Part shown: positions 24,265 to 32,310 of the stretch, piece after piece
Numbering within the stretch: position 1 is the first letter of the stretch
Layout of the letters: each line of letters begins with the position of its first letter
From: Nitrospira sp.
GTDB taxonomy: Bacteria > Nitrospirota > Nitrospiria > Nitrospirales > Nitrospiraceae
Assembly: GCA_029865345.1 (NCBI GenBank)
Contig: JAOUHD010000013.1
Coordinates: forward strand, 1 to 35,009
DNA length: 35,009 bases
Direction: 5' to 3'
Notes under the pieces: generated by a model
Seen by the model: only the letters and a program-made list of their open reading frames with translations
Database searches by the model: none
Told to the model about the DNA's origin: nothing
Program-made: the position numbers and the translations under genes

Positions 24265-25836
24265 ATTTCTACATCAACTGTCGTGTACATAATCCTTTCA
24301 GTGATCTTCGGGGCTGTGGTTGGTGCTGGACTATTTGATTTCCTGCGACGGCGGATGACGGGCGCCAAGCAGGCTGAGGCAGAAGACTTGGCTAAGCAGG
24401 TTGTGCAGAACGCACAACGAGAGGCCGAGAATGTTGTCAAAGAAGCCAGGTTTGAAGCCAAGGATCTGGTCTTCAAGGCAAAGTCCGAATTCGAGCAAGA
24501 GCAGAAAACCAAACTTGCTGAACTCTCGACGGTGGAGAAGCGTCTGATCCAACGAGAGGGAGGACTTGACGGAAAAGTTGCCGCCTTGGAAAAGAGAGAA
24601 ACCGAGTCACGCAAGCGCGAGGCAGATTTTGCGAAAAGAGAAGAGGGGCTGGCGGTCAAAGAGTCTGCCTGCGCCAAGGTTGAACGCGAACATCGAGACG
24701 CGCTAGAACGAGTCGCCGGGATGACGGCCGATGAAGCCAAGAAACAATTGATCCTCGAAATGGAATCGCAAGCGAAGCTCGAGGCTGTAGGCCTTGCCAA
24801 GCGCACGATCGAAGAGGCTCGTGAGAACGCCGAGCGTGAGGCGCGGGAAATCATTACTAGCTCGATTCAACGCGTCGTTCGTGACTATGTCGCGGAATCC
24901 ACGATCTCGGTGGTTCCCATTGCAAACGATGCCATGAAAGGTCGAATCATCGGTCGGGAAGGGCGCAATATCCGTGCGCTTGAAGCGGCGACGGGCATTG
25001 ATCTGATCATCGACGAAACTCCTGAAGCCGTGATTATCTCTGGATTCGATCCGTTGCGGCGCGAAATTGCCAAAGTGTCGCTGGAGCGTCTGATGCACGA
25101 CGGGCGCATCCATCCCACGCGCATCGAGGAGATCGTCGAAAAGGTCAAGGTCGACATCGACAAGCTAATGTATGAAGAAGCAGAGAAAATTATTTTCGAA
25201 CTGGGGCTTTCGGACTTTCATCCTGAGTTGATCAAGGTCTTGGGGCGTCTCAAGTATCGCACGAGCTACGGGCAAAATAACCTCTATCATGCCCGCGAGG
25301 CGTCGTACATTTGTGGCATCATGGCGTCGGAATTGGGTCTCGATGTCCGACTGGCTCGGCGCGGCGCCTTGCTGCATGATATCGGCAAGGCGGTCAGCCA
25401 TGAAGAAGAGGGACCGCATGCCATGCTTGGGGCCGAGATCGCGAAGAAGTACGGCGAATCTCCGAAGATCGTCAACGCGATCGCCGCGCATCACGAGCAG
25501 GTGGAGCCGATTTGTCCGGAGAGCGTGTTGGTGGCGGCGGCTGAGGCATTATCGGCGGCGCGTCCGGGTGCGCGGCGGGAAGCGCTGGAGTCTTACGTGA
25601 AGCGGTTGGAAAAGCTGGAATCGCTCGCGACCGGGCATAAGGGCGTGCAGAAAGCCTACGCGATCCAAGCGGGCCGTGAAATTCGCGTCATTGTGAGGCA
25701 AGAGGACATCACCGATGCCGAGTCGTTTGAACTGTCTCGTGAATTGGCGAAGAAGATCGAGCAGGAGTTGACCTATCCGGGACAGATCAAGGTCACTGTC
25801 ATTCGAGAAAGCCGCTACGTGGAATACGCCAAATGA
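24265..25836 (+). CDS. rny: Ribonuclease Y, with apparent ATT start
   Basis: A membrane-anchored endoribonuclease of about 523 aa that starts mRNA decay. Order of parts: one N-terminal transmembrane helix (VVYIILSVIFGAVVGAGLF), a long charged coiled coil (about 30-200), a KH RNA-binding domain (MKGRIIGREGRNIRALE) and the HD domain with metal motif LLHDIGKAV. The start is unusual. AAGGGGGTGA (24250-24259) matches the ideal AAGGAGGTGA in 9 of 10 bases, and the in-frame codon at 8-nt spacing is ATT (24265). The alternatives are GTG 24256, overlapping that site, and TTG 24229, which the track uses. The gene overlaps ymdB by 4 bp (ATGA). The start is uncertain; the family call is secure. Confidence 0.93.
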   Translation: MSTSTVVYIILSVIFGAVVGAGLFDFLRRRMTGAKQAEAEDLAKQVVQNAQREAENVVKEARFEAKDLVFKAKSEFEQEQKTKLAELSTVEKRLIQREGGLDGKVAALEKRETESRKREADFAKREEGLAVKESACAKVEREHRDALERVAGMTADEAKKQLILEMESQAKLEAVGLAKRTIEEARENAEREAREIITSSIQRVVRDYVAESTISVVPIANDAMKGRIIGREGRNIRALEAATGIDLIIDETPEAVIISGFDPLRREIAKVSLERLMHDGRIHPTRIEEIVEKVKVDIDKLMYEEAEKIIFELGLSDFHPELIKVLGRLKYRTSYGQNNLYHAREASYICGIMASELGLDVRLARRGALLHDIGKAVSHEEEGPHAMLGAEIAKKYGESPKIVNAIAAHHEQVEPICPESVLVAAAEALSAARPGARREALESYVKRLEKLESLATGHKGVQKAYAIQAGREIRVIVRQEDITDAESFELSRELAKKIEQELTYPGQIKVTVIRESRYVEYAK

Positions 25837-26612
25837 AAGTCCTCTGTCTCGGAGACATCATGGGGGAGCCGGGTCGCCGGGCTGTCGCTCGGGCCGTGCC
25901 TCGGCTGGTCGCGCAGCATCATATCGATGCGGTCATCGCCAATGGAGAAAATCTGGCAGGAGGCTTCGGGGTGACGCCGGAGTTGGCCGAGGAATTGTTC
26001 GACACCGGCATCTCGGTGATCACCACAGGAAATCATGCCTGGGATAAGAAAGAGGCGCTCGATTACTTTGCTCGTGAGCCCCGCTTGTTGCGGCCGGCGA
26101 ATTATCCGGCGGGCGTCCCTGGAAATGGGAGTGTCGTCTTCGAGACCGCAGGCGGTGAGCGGCTGGCCATCTTACAGTTGATGGGCCGGGTGTATATGCC
26201 GACGATCGATTGCCCGTTTCAGACGGCTAAACGTGAGTTATCACGGTTGAAGCGCGAGACGTCCGCGATCATCGTTGAGATGCATGCGGAAGCCACGTCT
26301 GAAAAGATGGCTATGGGGCATTTTCTTGATGGAGAGGTGGTCGCTGTCGTTGGAACGCATACGCACGTGCAGACTGCCGATGAACAAATCCTGCCGAAGG
26401 GCACTGCGTACATCACGGATATCGGCATGACGGGACCGCTCCATTCGGTGATCGGAGTCAAGAAGGAATTGGCGATCGAAAAGTTTTTGACCGCGATGCC
26501 GAGGCGGTTTGAAGTCGCATCAGGACCGTCCGTATTTTGTGCGGTTCTGCTTGAGCTCGATCCCCGCCTGGGCAAGGTGATCACGTTTGAACGCATTCGC
26601 AGCATCGATTAG
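25833..26612 (+). CDS. ymdB: YmdB-family metallophosphoesterase (TIGR00282)
   Basis: A 259-residue calcineurin-like phosphoesterase. Metal-binding motifs are LGDIMGEPGRRAV at the N-terminus, IANGENLAGGFG, TTGNHAWDKKE, VEMHAEATSEKMAMGHFLDG and GTHTHVQTAD. Bacillus YmdB hydrolyses cyclic nucleotides in vitro and is coupled to RNase Y. The ATG overlaps the rny stop (ATGA), so the two are translationally coupled, as in many bacteria. Its TAG stop is formed by the first bases of the inverted-repeat element at 26611-26737, so the C-terminus may have been set by that insertion. Confidence 0.93.
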   Translation: MKVLCLGDIMGEPGRRAVARAVPRLVAQHHIDAVIANGENLAGGFGVTPELAEELFDTGISVITTGNHAWDKKEALDYFAREPRLLRPANYPAGVPGNGSVVFETAGGERLAILQLMGRVYMPTIDCPFQTAKRELSRLKRETSAIIVEMHAEATSEKMAMGHFLDGEVVAVVGTHTHVQTADEQILPKGTAYITDIGMTGPLHSVIGVKKELAIEKFLTAMPRRFEVASGPSVFCAVLLELDPRLGKVITFERIRSID

Positions 26613-26737
26613 CAGGCTGTGAAAAAAGTCCGCCAGCGGCGTTCTCGCACCGCTCAAGGCCTCAACGTACCAACCGCGAACGCGTCGGTCTTTCGCTTGC
26701 TGCGGCCTTGCTGGACAGACTTTGTGAACAGCCTGCT
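26611..26737 (+). repeat. 127-bp inverted-repeat (REP/MITE-like) element
   Basis: The left arm (26611-26636) begins AGCAGGCTGT; the right arm (26710-26737) ends ACAGCCTGCT, and complementarity continues into the arms as AAAGTC/GACTTT and CAGC/GCTG. Middle bases include GCGTTCTCGC and CTTGCTGCGGCC. Ends like these are frequent intergenic repeats in Nitrospira genomes, from memory. It sits exactly between ymdB (its AG completes the TAG stop) and xseA, and its right end is 11 bp from the xseA ribosome binding site. It contains no ORF of its own. If transcribed it would form a long hairpin in the operon message. Confidence 0.8.
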
Positions 26738-26761
26738 GGCGAGCTTCAAAGGAGAGGACTC

Positions 26762-28144
26762 ACGACTACGTACTCTCGCCCGCCCCTTTTCGCGTCCGAG
26801 TTGACATCGAGACATGTCCTCACCGTCTCGGAACTGACTGGCATGGTTCGGGCTTCCCTCGAAACGGACTTTGCCGAGGTGTGGCTTGAAGGGGAAATTT
26901 CGAACCTGCGCGCACCAGGGTCCGGGCATCTCTACTGTACTCTCAAGGACCAGACGAGTCAGATTCGGGCGGTGATCTTCCGTTCGGCGGCCGTTCGGTT
27001 GCGGTTCGGCCTGGAGGAGGGGCTTCAAGTCGTTGCGAAAGGGCGACTCTCCGTCTACGAGCCTCGTGGAGAGTACCAGGTCATACTCGATCATCTTGAA
27101 CCCAAGGGGCGAGGCGCTCTCCAGTTGGCGTTTGAGCAACTCAAGCGTCGCCTGGAGGCCGAAGGACTCTTCGATGTGGAAGGCAAACAATCGCTACCCG
27201 CATTCCCTCGGACGGTCGGAATCGTGACCTCGCCGACCGGGGTGGCTGTTCGAGATCTGATCACTGTGTTGCACCGTCGCTGTCCTATCTTGAGCATCAT
27301 CATCGCGCCCGTACCGGTGCAGGGGGCGGGATCGGCTGAACAGATTGCAGCCGCCATTCAGGCATTGAACCGGCTCGGAGTTGTCGACGTCATCATTGTC
27401 GGGCGAGGTGGTGGCTCATCGGAAGATCTGTGGAGTTTCAACGAAGAAACCGTCGTGCGGGCCATCGCCGCGTCACGGGTGCCCATTGTATCTGCCGTTG
27501 GGCATGAGACGGATGTGACACTGGCCGACTTTGCGGCTGACGTACGGGCTGCAACTCCGTCCGCTGCCGCCGAACTGGTTGCCCCGGTGTTAACGGAGAT
27601 CGTTGAGCGGCTGGGCATGCTCACTGCCCGCTGTCAGCAAGCCATGACCTCACAATGCCTGGAACAGCATCAGCGACTTGATCTTCTGCTTGCCCATATG
27701 GGCAACATCCGGTTTAGAATTCTCAAAGAAGCTCAGCGGGTGGATGGCGCGGTGGCAGGCATGCGAGAAGCAGTCCGCGCCCATCTTAAACAAGCGATGG
27801 TGAATGCGCAAACATGGACGCATGCGCTACGATCGAAGAGTCCGGTGCTCCACGTGCGTCAGGATTTGCTGATCGTTCCACAGTTACGATCGCGTGTAAT
27901 CGCTGCCATGAACCATAGTCTCAAACGGAAGACCCAGCACACCCATGCGTATCTGGGTCGATTGAAAGGGCTGAGCCCGCTCGCGATTCTGGATCGGGGA
28001 TACGGGATTCTCGAGACGATGCCTGGTGGCCAGATCATTCGCGATGCCGGACAGGTTTCCGTCGGAGAGGAGATCCTGGCACGTTTGGCCAGGGGTCAGA
28101 TCCGATGTACGGTAGAGGAGGTCAGGTTGGATCCGTCAGTTTAA
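26762..28144 (+). CDS. xseA: Exodeoxyribonuclease VII large subunit
   Basis: The catalytic subunit of a single-strand-specific exonuclease, about 460 aa. An N-terminal OB-fold (VLTVSELTGMVRASLE, then EVWLEGEISNLRAPGSGHLY) precedes the catalytic core with GIVTSPTGVAVRDLI, IIVGRGGGSSEDLWSFN, AVGHETDVTLADFAADVRA and TPSAAAE. A coiled C-terminal region and GYGILE end the protein. The start is unclear. AAGGAG at 26749-26754 has the optimum 7-nt spacing to ACG (26762); no ATG, GTG or TTG is there. Alternatives are TTG 26801, which lacks a ribosome binding site, and TTG 26708, which lies inside the repeat element. Either ACG is used or an original ATG has mutated. Confidence 0.92.
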   Translation, partial: TTTYSRPPLFASELTSRHVLTVSELTGMVRASLETDFAEVWLEGEISNLRAPGSGHLYCTLKDQTSQIRAVIFRSAAVRLRFGLEEGLQVVAKGRLSVYEPRGEYQVILDHLEPKGRGALQLAFEQLKRRLEAEGLFDVEGKQSLPAFPRTVGIVTSPTGVAVRDLITVLHRRCPILSIIIAPVPVQGAGSAEQIAAAIQALNRLGVVDVIIVGRGGGSSEDLWSFNEETVVRAIAASRVPIVSAVGHETDVTLADFAADVRAATPSAAAELVAPVLTEIVERLGMLTARCQQAMTSQCLEQHQRLDLLLAHMGNIRFRILKEAQRVDGAVAGMREAVRAHLKQAMVNAQTWTHALRSKSPVLHVRQDLLIVPQLRSRVIAAMNHSLKRKTQHTHAYLGRLKGLSPLAILDRGYGILETMPGGQIIRDAGQVSVGEEILARLARGQIRCTVEEVRLDPSV

Positions 28145-28169
28145 AAGCTGGCTGGGACTTCGTTATAAT
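28141..28169 (+). promoter_or_regulatory. Promoter for xseB
   Basis: TTAAAA at 28141-28146 overlaps the xseA stop, followed by a 17-bp spacer and a perfect TATAAT at 28164-28169. This gives xseB its own start in addition to read-through from xseA. Confidence 0.6.
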
Positions 28170-28201
28170 AGGCTGCGGGTTGGCGTGAAAGGAGAATGGT
28201 T

Positions 28202-28459
28202 GTGGCTGGGGTGAAGTTTGAACAAGCGATGGCCAGATTGGAAGCCATTGTGGGTGAATTAGAGAATGGAGATCTGCCCCTGGATGAATCGTTGAAGATT
28301 TTCGAGGAGGGCATTCGGCTGTCGAGGAATTGCTTAAAGGTATTGGAAGACGCTGAACGGAAAGTCGAGGTGCTCGTCCAGGATACGAATGGGAAAAAAC
28401 AACTACGCGCCTTCACCTCCGATGACATTGATGTCCAGGGTTCCGCTGAAGATTCATAA
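28202..28459 (+). CDS. xseB: Exodeoxyribonuclease VII small subunit
   Basis: The small helical subunit of exonuclease VII, 85 aa, several copies of which wrap around the XseA coiled coil. Visible family pattern: FEQAMARLEAIVGELENGDL, PLDESLKIFEEGIRLSRNC and LEDAERKVEVL. The GTG at 28202 is chosen because GGAG lies 7 nt upstream; the ATG at 28196 used by the track is directly against the ribosome binding site. It follows xseA by 57 bp and has its own TATAAT promoter. The ispA and dxs genes that often follow xseB are absent here; tlyA comes next. Confidence 0.92.
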   Translation: MAGVKFEQAMARLEAIVGELENGDLPLDESLKIFEEGIRLSRNCLKVLEDAERKVEVLVQDTNGKKQLRAFTSDDIDVQGSAEDS

Positions 28460-28515
28460 CAGGTTGTTCTTCTGCGTATCATCCCTTTTCACATCTTTCC
28501 CCCGTTGCGATTCTC

Positions 28516-29286
28516 ATGGCTATGAACAGACAACGCGATAGGGATCGTTGTGACCAGGTGTTGGCGGCTCGGGGATTGGTGCAGAGTCGAGACGCCGCGG
28601 TCCGGATGATTCTTGCGGGAAAGGTCCGAAGTAACGGAGCGATCGTCGACAAACCCTCCAGAGTGATTCCCGTCGATGCGGTCATCGAGATGATCGGCGA
28701 GACCCAGCCGTTCGTCAGCCGAGGGGGCGAAAAACTGGAGGCAGCGCTGGACGCCTATTCGATCGCCCCGCAAGGATTGATTTGTCTCGACGTGGGGTGC
28801 TCGACTGGAGGGTTCACCGACTGTTTGCTCAAACGAGGGGCTGCAAAGGTCTATGCGGTTGACGTGGGCTACGGGCAATTCGATTGGCGGCTCCGACAAG
28901 ACCCACGCGTCGTGCTGAATGAGCGGACCAACATTCGCTATCTCCCTCCTTCTGCCATCCCGGATCCGGTTGATTTGGTCGTCATCGATGTATCGTTTAT
29001 TTCATTGACGAAGGTGCTTCCACCCATCCTGCCGTTCCTCCGTGCTCCAGCCCGCGTCATTGCCTTGATCAAACCGCAGTTTGAAGTCGGCAAGGGCCAA
29101 GTTGGTCGGGGTGGCATCGTGCGTGATGACGCACAGCGAGCAGAGGTTGTTCAGAGAATCGTCCAATTTGCGGCGGACAAGGGGCTGAAGACCATGGGGA
29201 CCGTCGCGTCTCCGATCAAAGGGAAAAAAGGCAACCAGGAAATATTAGCAATCTTTGAGTACGAGACCACGTTTCATGGTATGTAA
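28516..29286 (+). CDS. tlyA: TlyA-family rRNA 2'-O-methyltransferase
   Basis: A 256-residue protein with an N-terminal S4 RNA-binding domain (about 10-70, CDQVLAARGLVQSRDAA) and an FtsJ-like methyltransferase domain (about 75-250). The SAM motif is CLDVGCSTGGFTDCLLKRGA, then VDVGYGQFDWRLR, DLVVIDVSFISL and the catalytic-type Lys in LIKPQFE. Mycobacterial TlyA methylates 16S C1409 and 23S C1920; hemolysin annotations of this family are historical. Two starts (28516 and 28522) are possible and no ribosome binding site is evident. It lies in the xseA-xseB cluster, as in many bacteria. Confidence 0.92.
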   Translation: MAMNRQRDRDRCDQVLAARGLVQSRDAAVRMILAGKVRSNGAIVDKPSRVIPVDAVIEMIGETQPFVSRGGEKLEAALDAYSIAPQGLICLDVGCSTGGFTDCLLKRGAAKVYAVDVGYGQFDWRLRQDPRVVLNERTNIRYLPPSAIPDPVDLVVIDVSFISLTKVLPPILPFLRAPARVIALIKPQFEVGKGQVGRGGIVRDDAQRAEVVQRIVQFAADKGLKTMGTVASPIKGKKGNQEILAIFEYETTFHGM

Positions 29287-29325
29287 AGTCTGTCGTAATT
29301 GCTGAGCGTTCATTCAGGAGGGCCA

Positions 29326-30249
29326 ATGAAAGTACTCGTCACGGGCGGTGCAGGGTTTATCGGGTCTCATGTGGTGGACCGACTCGTTGAAGAGGGGCAT
29401 CAAGTTGTCATCGTCGACAATCTGGCCACCGGCAAGCGGAAGAATGTCAATCGTGCGGCGAGTCTCTACAAGACTGACATTACCAGCTGGCGTCTTGAAC
29501 GGGTGTTTCGCAATGAACGGCCTAATATTGTCCTCCACCTTGCGGCTCAGATCAATGTCCCTCGTTCGATAGCCGATCCGGTGTTCGATGCGCAGGTCAA
29601 TGTTTTGGGTACCATGAACGTGTTGCAGCAAGCGGTTCGGTATGGGTGCCGAAAGGTTGTGTTTTCCTCATCCGGTGGAGCGATCTATGGTGAACAGGAG
29701 ACGCTTCTGGCGACTGAATCTCATGCAGCCAACCCCCTCTCACCCTATGGCATCAGTAAACTGTGCGGCGAACATTACTTGTCCTATTTCCAACGGGTGA
29801 GCGGGATTCCAGTTGTCAGCCTCCGGTATGCCAACGTCTATGGGCCGAGGCAGGATCCCGATGGAGAAGCCGGAGTCATTGCCATCTTCATTCAAAAGAT
29901 GTTGAACAACGAGCAGCCCATCATTCATGGAAACGGCCGTCAAACACGTGATTTCGTATTCGTCGATGACGTGGCCGAAGCAAACTTGGTCGCCATGGGG
30001 CAGGATGCGCATGGAGTGTATAACGTCGGAACCGGGGCTGAGACATCCGTCAATGAGTTGTTCCGGATGCTTGCCGGGCTGACAGCTTCGAGCGTCAAGG
30101 AATTGCATGGCCCAGCCAAAGCCGGCGAGCAGATTCGCAGTGTGGTTGACCCGTCACGGATCAAACAAGAACTTGGGTGGGAGGTCAAGGTGGACCTCGC
30201 CGAGGGACTGAAGCAGACGGTGGAATTTTTCCAAGGGAAGAGCCGCTAG
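29326..30249 (+). CDS. NAD-dependent epimerase/dehydratase (GalE-like)
   Basis: An extended short-chain dehydrogenase, 307 aa. The Rossmann motif GGAGFIG (residues 7-13), the acidic VDNLATG loop, HLAAQINVPRS, the catalytic Ser stretch SSSGGAIYGE and YGISK (Tyr and Lys of the triad) are seen, followed by RYANVYGPRQDP and RDFVFVDDVAEA. It is probably a UDP-glucose or UDP-glucuronate 4-epimerase supplying cell-surface sugars; substrate is not readable from the motifs. The ATG at 29326 has AGGAGG close upstream; the track starts 9 codons earlier without one. No glycan gene cluster surrounds it. A hairpin-like segment after the stop lacks a U-run. Confidence 0.9.
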   Translation: MKVLVTGGAGFIGSHVVDRLVEEGHQVVIVDNLATGKRKNVNRAASLYKTDITSWRLERVFRNERPNIVLHLAAQINVPRSIADPVFDAQVNVLGTMNVLQQAVRYGCRKVVFSSSGGAIYGEQETLLATESHAANPLSPYGISKLCGEHYLSYFQRVSGIPVVSLRYANVYGPRQDPDGEAGVIAIFIQKMLNNEQPIIHGNGRQTRDFVFVDDVAEANLVAMGQDAHGVYNVGTGAETSVNELFRMLAGLTASSVKELHGPAKAGEQIRSVVDPSRIKQELGWEVKVDLAEGLKQTVEFFQGKSR

Positions 30250-30356
30250 CCTGCCGGTCTACAGGCTGATGGGCAGGATGAATTAGGTGCCGACCGTTTC
30301 GATCTCAGACGAACCTGCCGACTCGCGACTGCTACTGTCTTAAAGCGCTTATCCGA

Positions 30357-30677
30357 TCAGTATCGAGGGACGCTCCCGTCAACCTGGATTGACCAGGCAT
30401 CGATGCCACCGATCAAATTCTTCACGTTCGAGAATCCCTGCTGGAGGAGAAAGCCTGTGGCATCTCCGCTTCGCATCCCGTGATGGCAGTAGGCGATAAT
30501 TTCGGTGTTTTTGTCCAACTGGGACAGTGAATTGGGTAAGGTGCCAAGTGGAATGAGGAGAGAGTTGTCCAGCTTGGCGAGCTGATTCTCCCAAGGCTCC
30601 CGCACATCCAACAGCACCAGTTTATCCCCTTTATCGAGTCTCGACTTCAATTCTTTCGGTGTGATGACAAAGCTCAT
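30357..30677 (-). CDS. Rhodanese-like sulfurtransferase
   Basis: A single-domain rhodanese of 106 aa, cytosolic. The N-terminal ITPKELKSRL, LLDVREPWE and the active-site loop AYCHHGMRS with Cys64 are typical, as is GGIDAWS near the C-terminus. The Cys carries the persulfide; a six-residue loop (CHHGMRS) suggests small sulfur donors, while the physiological partner is unknown. GAGGAGG lies close before the ATG. It faces the epimerase gene, and lies about 110 bp from the aat gene, which is on the same strand upstream of it. Confidence 0.92.
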   Translation of the reverse strand: MSFVITPKELKSRLDKGDKLVLLDVREPWENQLAKLDNSLLIPLGTLPNSLSQLDKNTEIIAYCHHGMRSGDATGFLLQQGFSNVKNLIGGIDAWSIQVDGSVPRY

Positions 30678-30786
30678 GTGGTCTCCTCCTCGTACATGAA
30701 GACAAGATCATAAGCGACGGGGGAAAAATCTGTCAAATGCAGTTGCTCTTGTACGTGAAGGCGAGCCAGCTCGTTACTTCAGACGC

Positions 30787-31476
30787 TCACACTGTTTCGA
30801 ATGCCCATCGTCCCCGCCGGTCGGGAAGGGTGAGTGCCTGGTGTAGATGTGTGATGAAGGTTGATCGTGGAATCTCTTCCGCGCCGAACCGACTGACATG
30901 GGGAGAGAACTGTTGGCAATCGATGAGGCGAAAGTTCCAGGCCTGAAGCTGCGTGACGAGCTTCACAAACGCCACCTTGGATGCGTCATCGACTCGCGTA
31001 AACATCGATTCGGCAAAGAAGGCACCTCCAATCGCCACGCCATACAGTCCTCCGACCAAGCGATCATCCTGCCATGTCTCGACCGAATGGGCATAGCCGA
31101 GTTCGTGCAAGCGGGTATAGGCGTTCAGCATGTCACCGGTAATCCAAGTGCCTCCCTCGGGATACTGCGGGCGCGGTCCCGCGCACTGTTCCATGACATG
31201 CCGAAAGGTGGTATCGAGCGTGACGGAGAATAAGCGTGAGCGAAGGCTCCTCTTGAGGCTGCGCGAGACATGAAGTTTGTCGGGGAACAACACGGCGCGA
31301 GGATCAGGTGACCACCACAAGATAGGTTGGTCATCGTTGTACCAAGGGAAGATCCCGTGACGGTAGGCCTCGAGTAACCGCTCCGGACAGAGGTCGCCTC
31401 CTACGGCGAGAAGCCCTTCTGGCGATGCCCGATCAACTGAGGGGAAACGAAGATCGTGCTGATTCAAGCGAAACAT
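30787..31476 (-). CDS. aat: Leucyl/phenylalanyl-tRNA-protein transferase
   Basis: A 229-residue enzyme that adds Leu or Phe to the N-terminus of proteins with Arg or Lys ends, feeding the N-degron/ClpAP pathway. The order FPSVDRASPEGLLAVGGDL, RHGIFPWYNDDQPILWWSPDPRAVL (in two parts), the central WITGDMLNAYTRLHELGYAHSVE and GLYGVAIGGAFFAESMF, and IDCQQFSPHVSRFGAEEIPR, is the Aat family signature throughout. Length is normal. No strong ribosome binding site was picked out. clpS and clpA are not in the window. Confidence 0.94.
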   Translation of the reverse strand: MFRLNQHDLRFPSVDRASPEGLLAVGGDLCPERLLEAYRHGIFPWYNDDQPILWWSPDPRAVLFPDKLHVSRSLKRSLRSRLFSVTLDTTFRHVMEQCAGPRPQYPEGGTWITGDMLNAYTRLHELGYAHSVETWQDDRLVGGLYGVAIGGAFFAESMFTRVDDASKVAFVKLVTQLQAWNFRLIDCQQFSPHVSRFGAEEIPRSTFITHLHQALTLPDRRGRWAFETV

Positions 31477-31510
31477 CGCTACGTACGATACGTGAAGCGG
31501 CGCAAAAAGA

Positions 31511-31701
31511 CTACGCCGGGAGAAAGGTGAAAGAGGAGTAGTCGCTCAGACTCAATATTCCATGATCGAGTGAGAACTCCCGTTCGGCCGACAATTCTTG
31601 ACTGTCCTGATAGCGGAGGGTGTAGGCGAGACATCACCCACACGTTGGAGGATCATATCCTGGTGAGAAAATGCCCCATCCCTGACGGATATTGCGGCCA
31701 T
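31511..31701 (-). pseudogene. Probable frameshifted small gene (about 63 codons)
   Basis: AAGGA lies 8 nt before an ATG at 31701. That frame reads MAAISVRDGAFSHQDMILQR and then loses sense; after a one-base shift near 31632 the other frame reads LAYTLRYQDSQELSAEREFS and ends at 31511. One missing base would join them into a 63-residue protein. A second upstream ATG (31798, with AGGAG 8 nt before it) opens the downstream frame but meets TGA at 31634-31636. The family is not recognised. Decay or a sequencing deletion are equally possible. The same-strand lipoprotein gene lies upstream. Confidence 0.4.
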
Positions 31702-31834
31702 GGAAGTCTTCCTTGAAAGGGGCGGCTGGTACTACATCACGCTTTGTGCGACAGAACTCTGAAGAGAACACATTTCTGCCACTGGATAGCGCGGCCATCA
31801 GCGATTCTCCTGAACGATCAAGCCATTGTCGCCC

Positions 31835-32095
31835 TCACTGATAGACCATCCAATACGAGCGCATTCCGTCACGCTCAGCAAGCGTCTGGCAGTGAACCTC
31901 AGTCTGGCATGGCCGCTCGCGTGAACCCTGGGCGGTCAGATCGTTACCGCGCGTATAATCCACAACGTATTCCTTGCGGGACGTGGAGCAGCCACTCAGC
32001 GACAGGGTCAGCCACAGCAACGCGCCGAGTGCGAGAGCACCTTTGCACCCATTGTGAAGCCCATGACCCTCTTGGGATTGCACGAATGTGAACAT
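31835..32095 (-). CDS. Small lipoprotein (86 aa)
   Basis: A short exported lipoprotein with a hydrophobic segment GALALGALLWLTLSLSGC. The LSGC lipobox puts the lipidated Cys at residue 36, so the signal part is long and slightly irregular. The mature part is about 50 hydrophilic residues with two further Cys and no known domain. AGGAGG lies 5 nt before the ATG, which makes this a real gene despite its size. It is followed on the same strand by the frameshifted remnant at 31511-31701. Function unknown. Confidence 0.72.
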   Translation of the reverse strand: MFTFVQSQEGHGLHNGCKGALALGALLWLTLSLSGCSTSRKEYVVDYTRGNDLTAQGSRERPCQTEVHCQTLAERDGMRSYWMVYQ

Positions 32096-32284
32096 CGTCG
32101 CCTCCTTTCCGTGCGAGTGAATAAGAACAGGATCGTGACCAATGAGCCAGTGCGTCAGACTTCCATCCTGCCCTAATCTTCACGAGATCCAAACCCGCAT
32201 TTGGAGTGGCTCTACCCCCCTTCTAGTGAGTGCGGTGAGTCGCGCCGACCGGCGACACTTCTCCAGATTGCCCGTTGACCATTG

Positions 32285-32310
32285 CTGAGCCGCTCCAGCA
32301 AGCGGCTCAG
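32285..32310 (-). terminator. Hairpin after a minus-strand gene remnant
   Basis: CTGAGCCGCT (32285-32294) pairs perfectly with AGCGGCTCAG (32301-32310) around a 6-nt loop. On the minus strand the stem starts at the TGA stop of the remnant at 32307. No T-run follows, so the terminator call rests on stem strength and position. Confidence 0.45.

Noticed and set aside
30248-30277. Terminator after the epimerase gene
   Set aside because: AGCCTG/CAGGCT and CCTGCC/GGCAGG compete, stems are 6 bp with no U-run, so a terminator is not supported.
31634-31636. Selenocysteine TGA
   Set aside because: A one-base frameshift explains the sequence more simply, and no selenocysteine genes or obvious SECIS hairpin were seen in the window.
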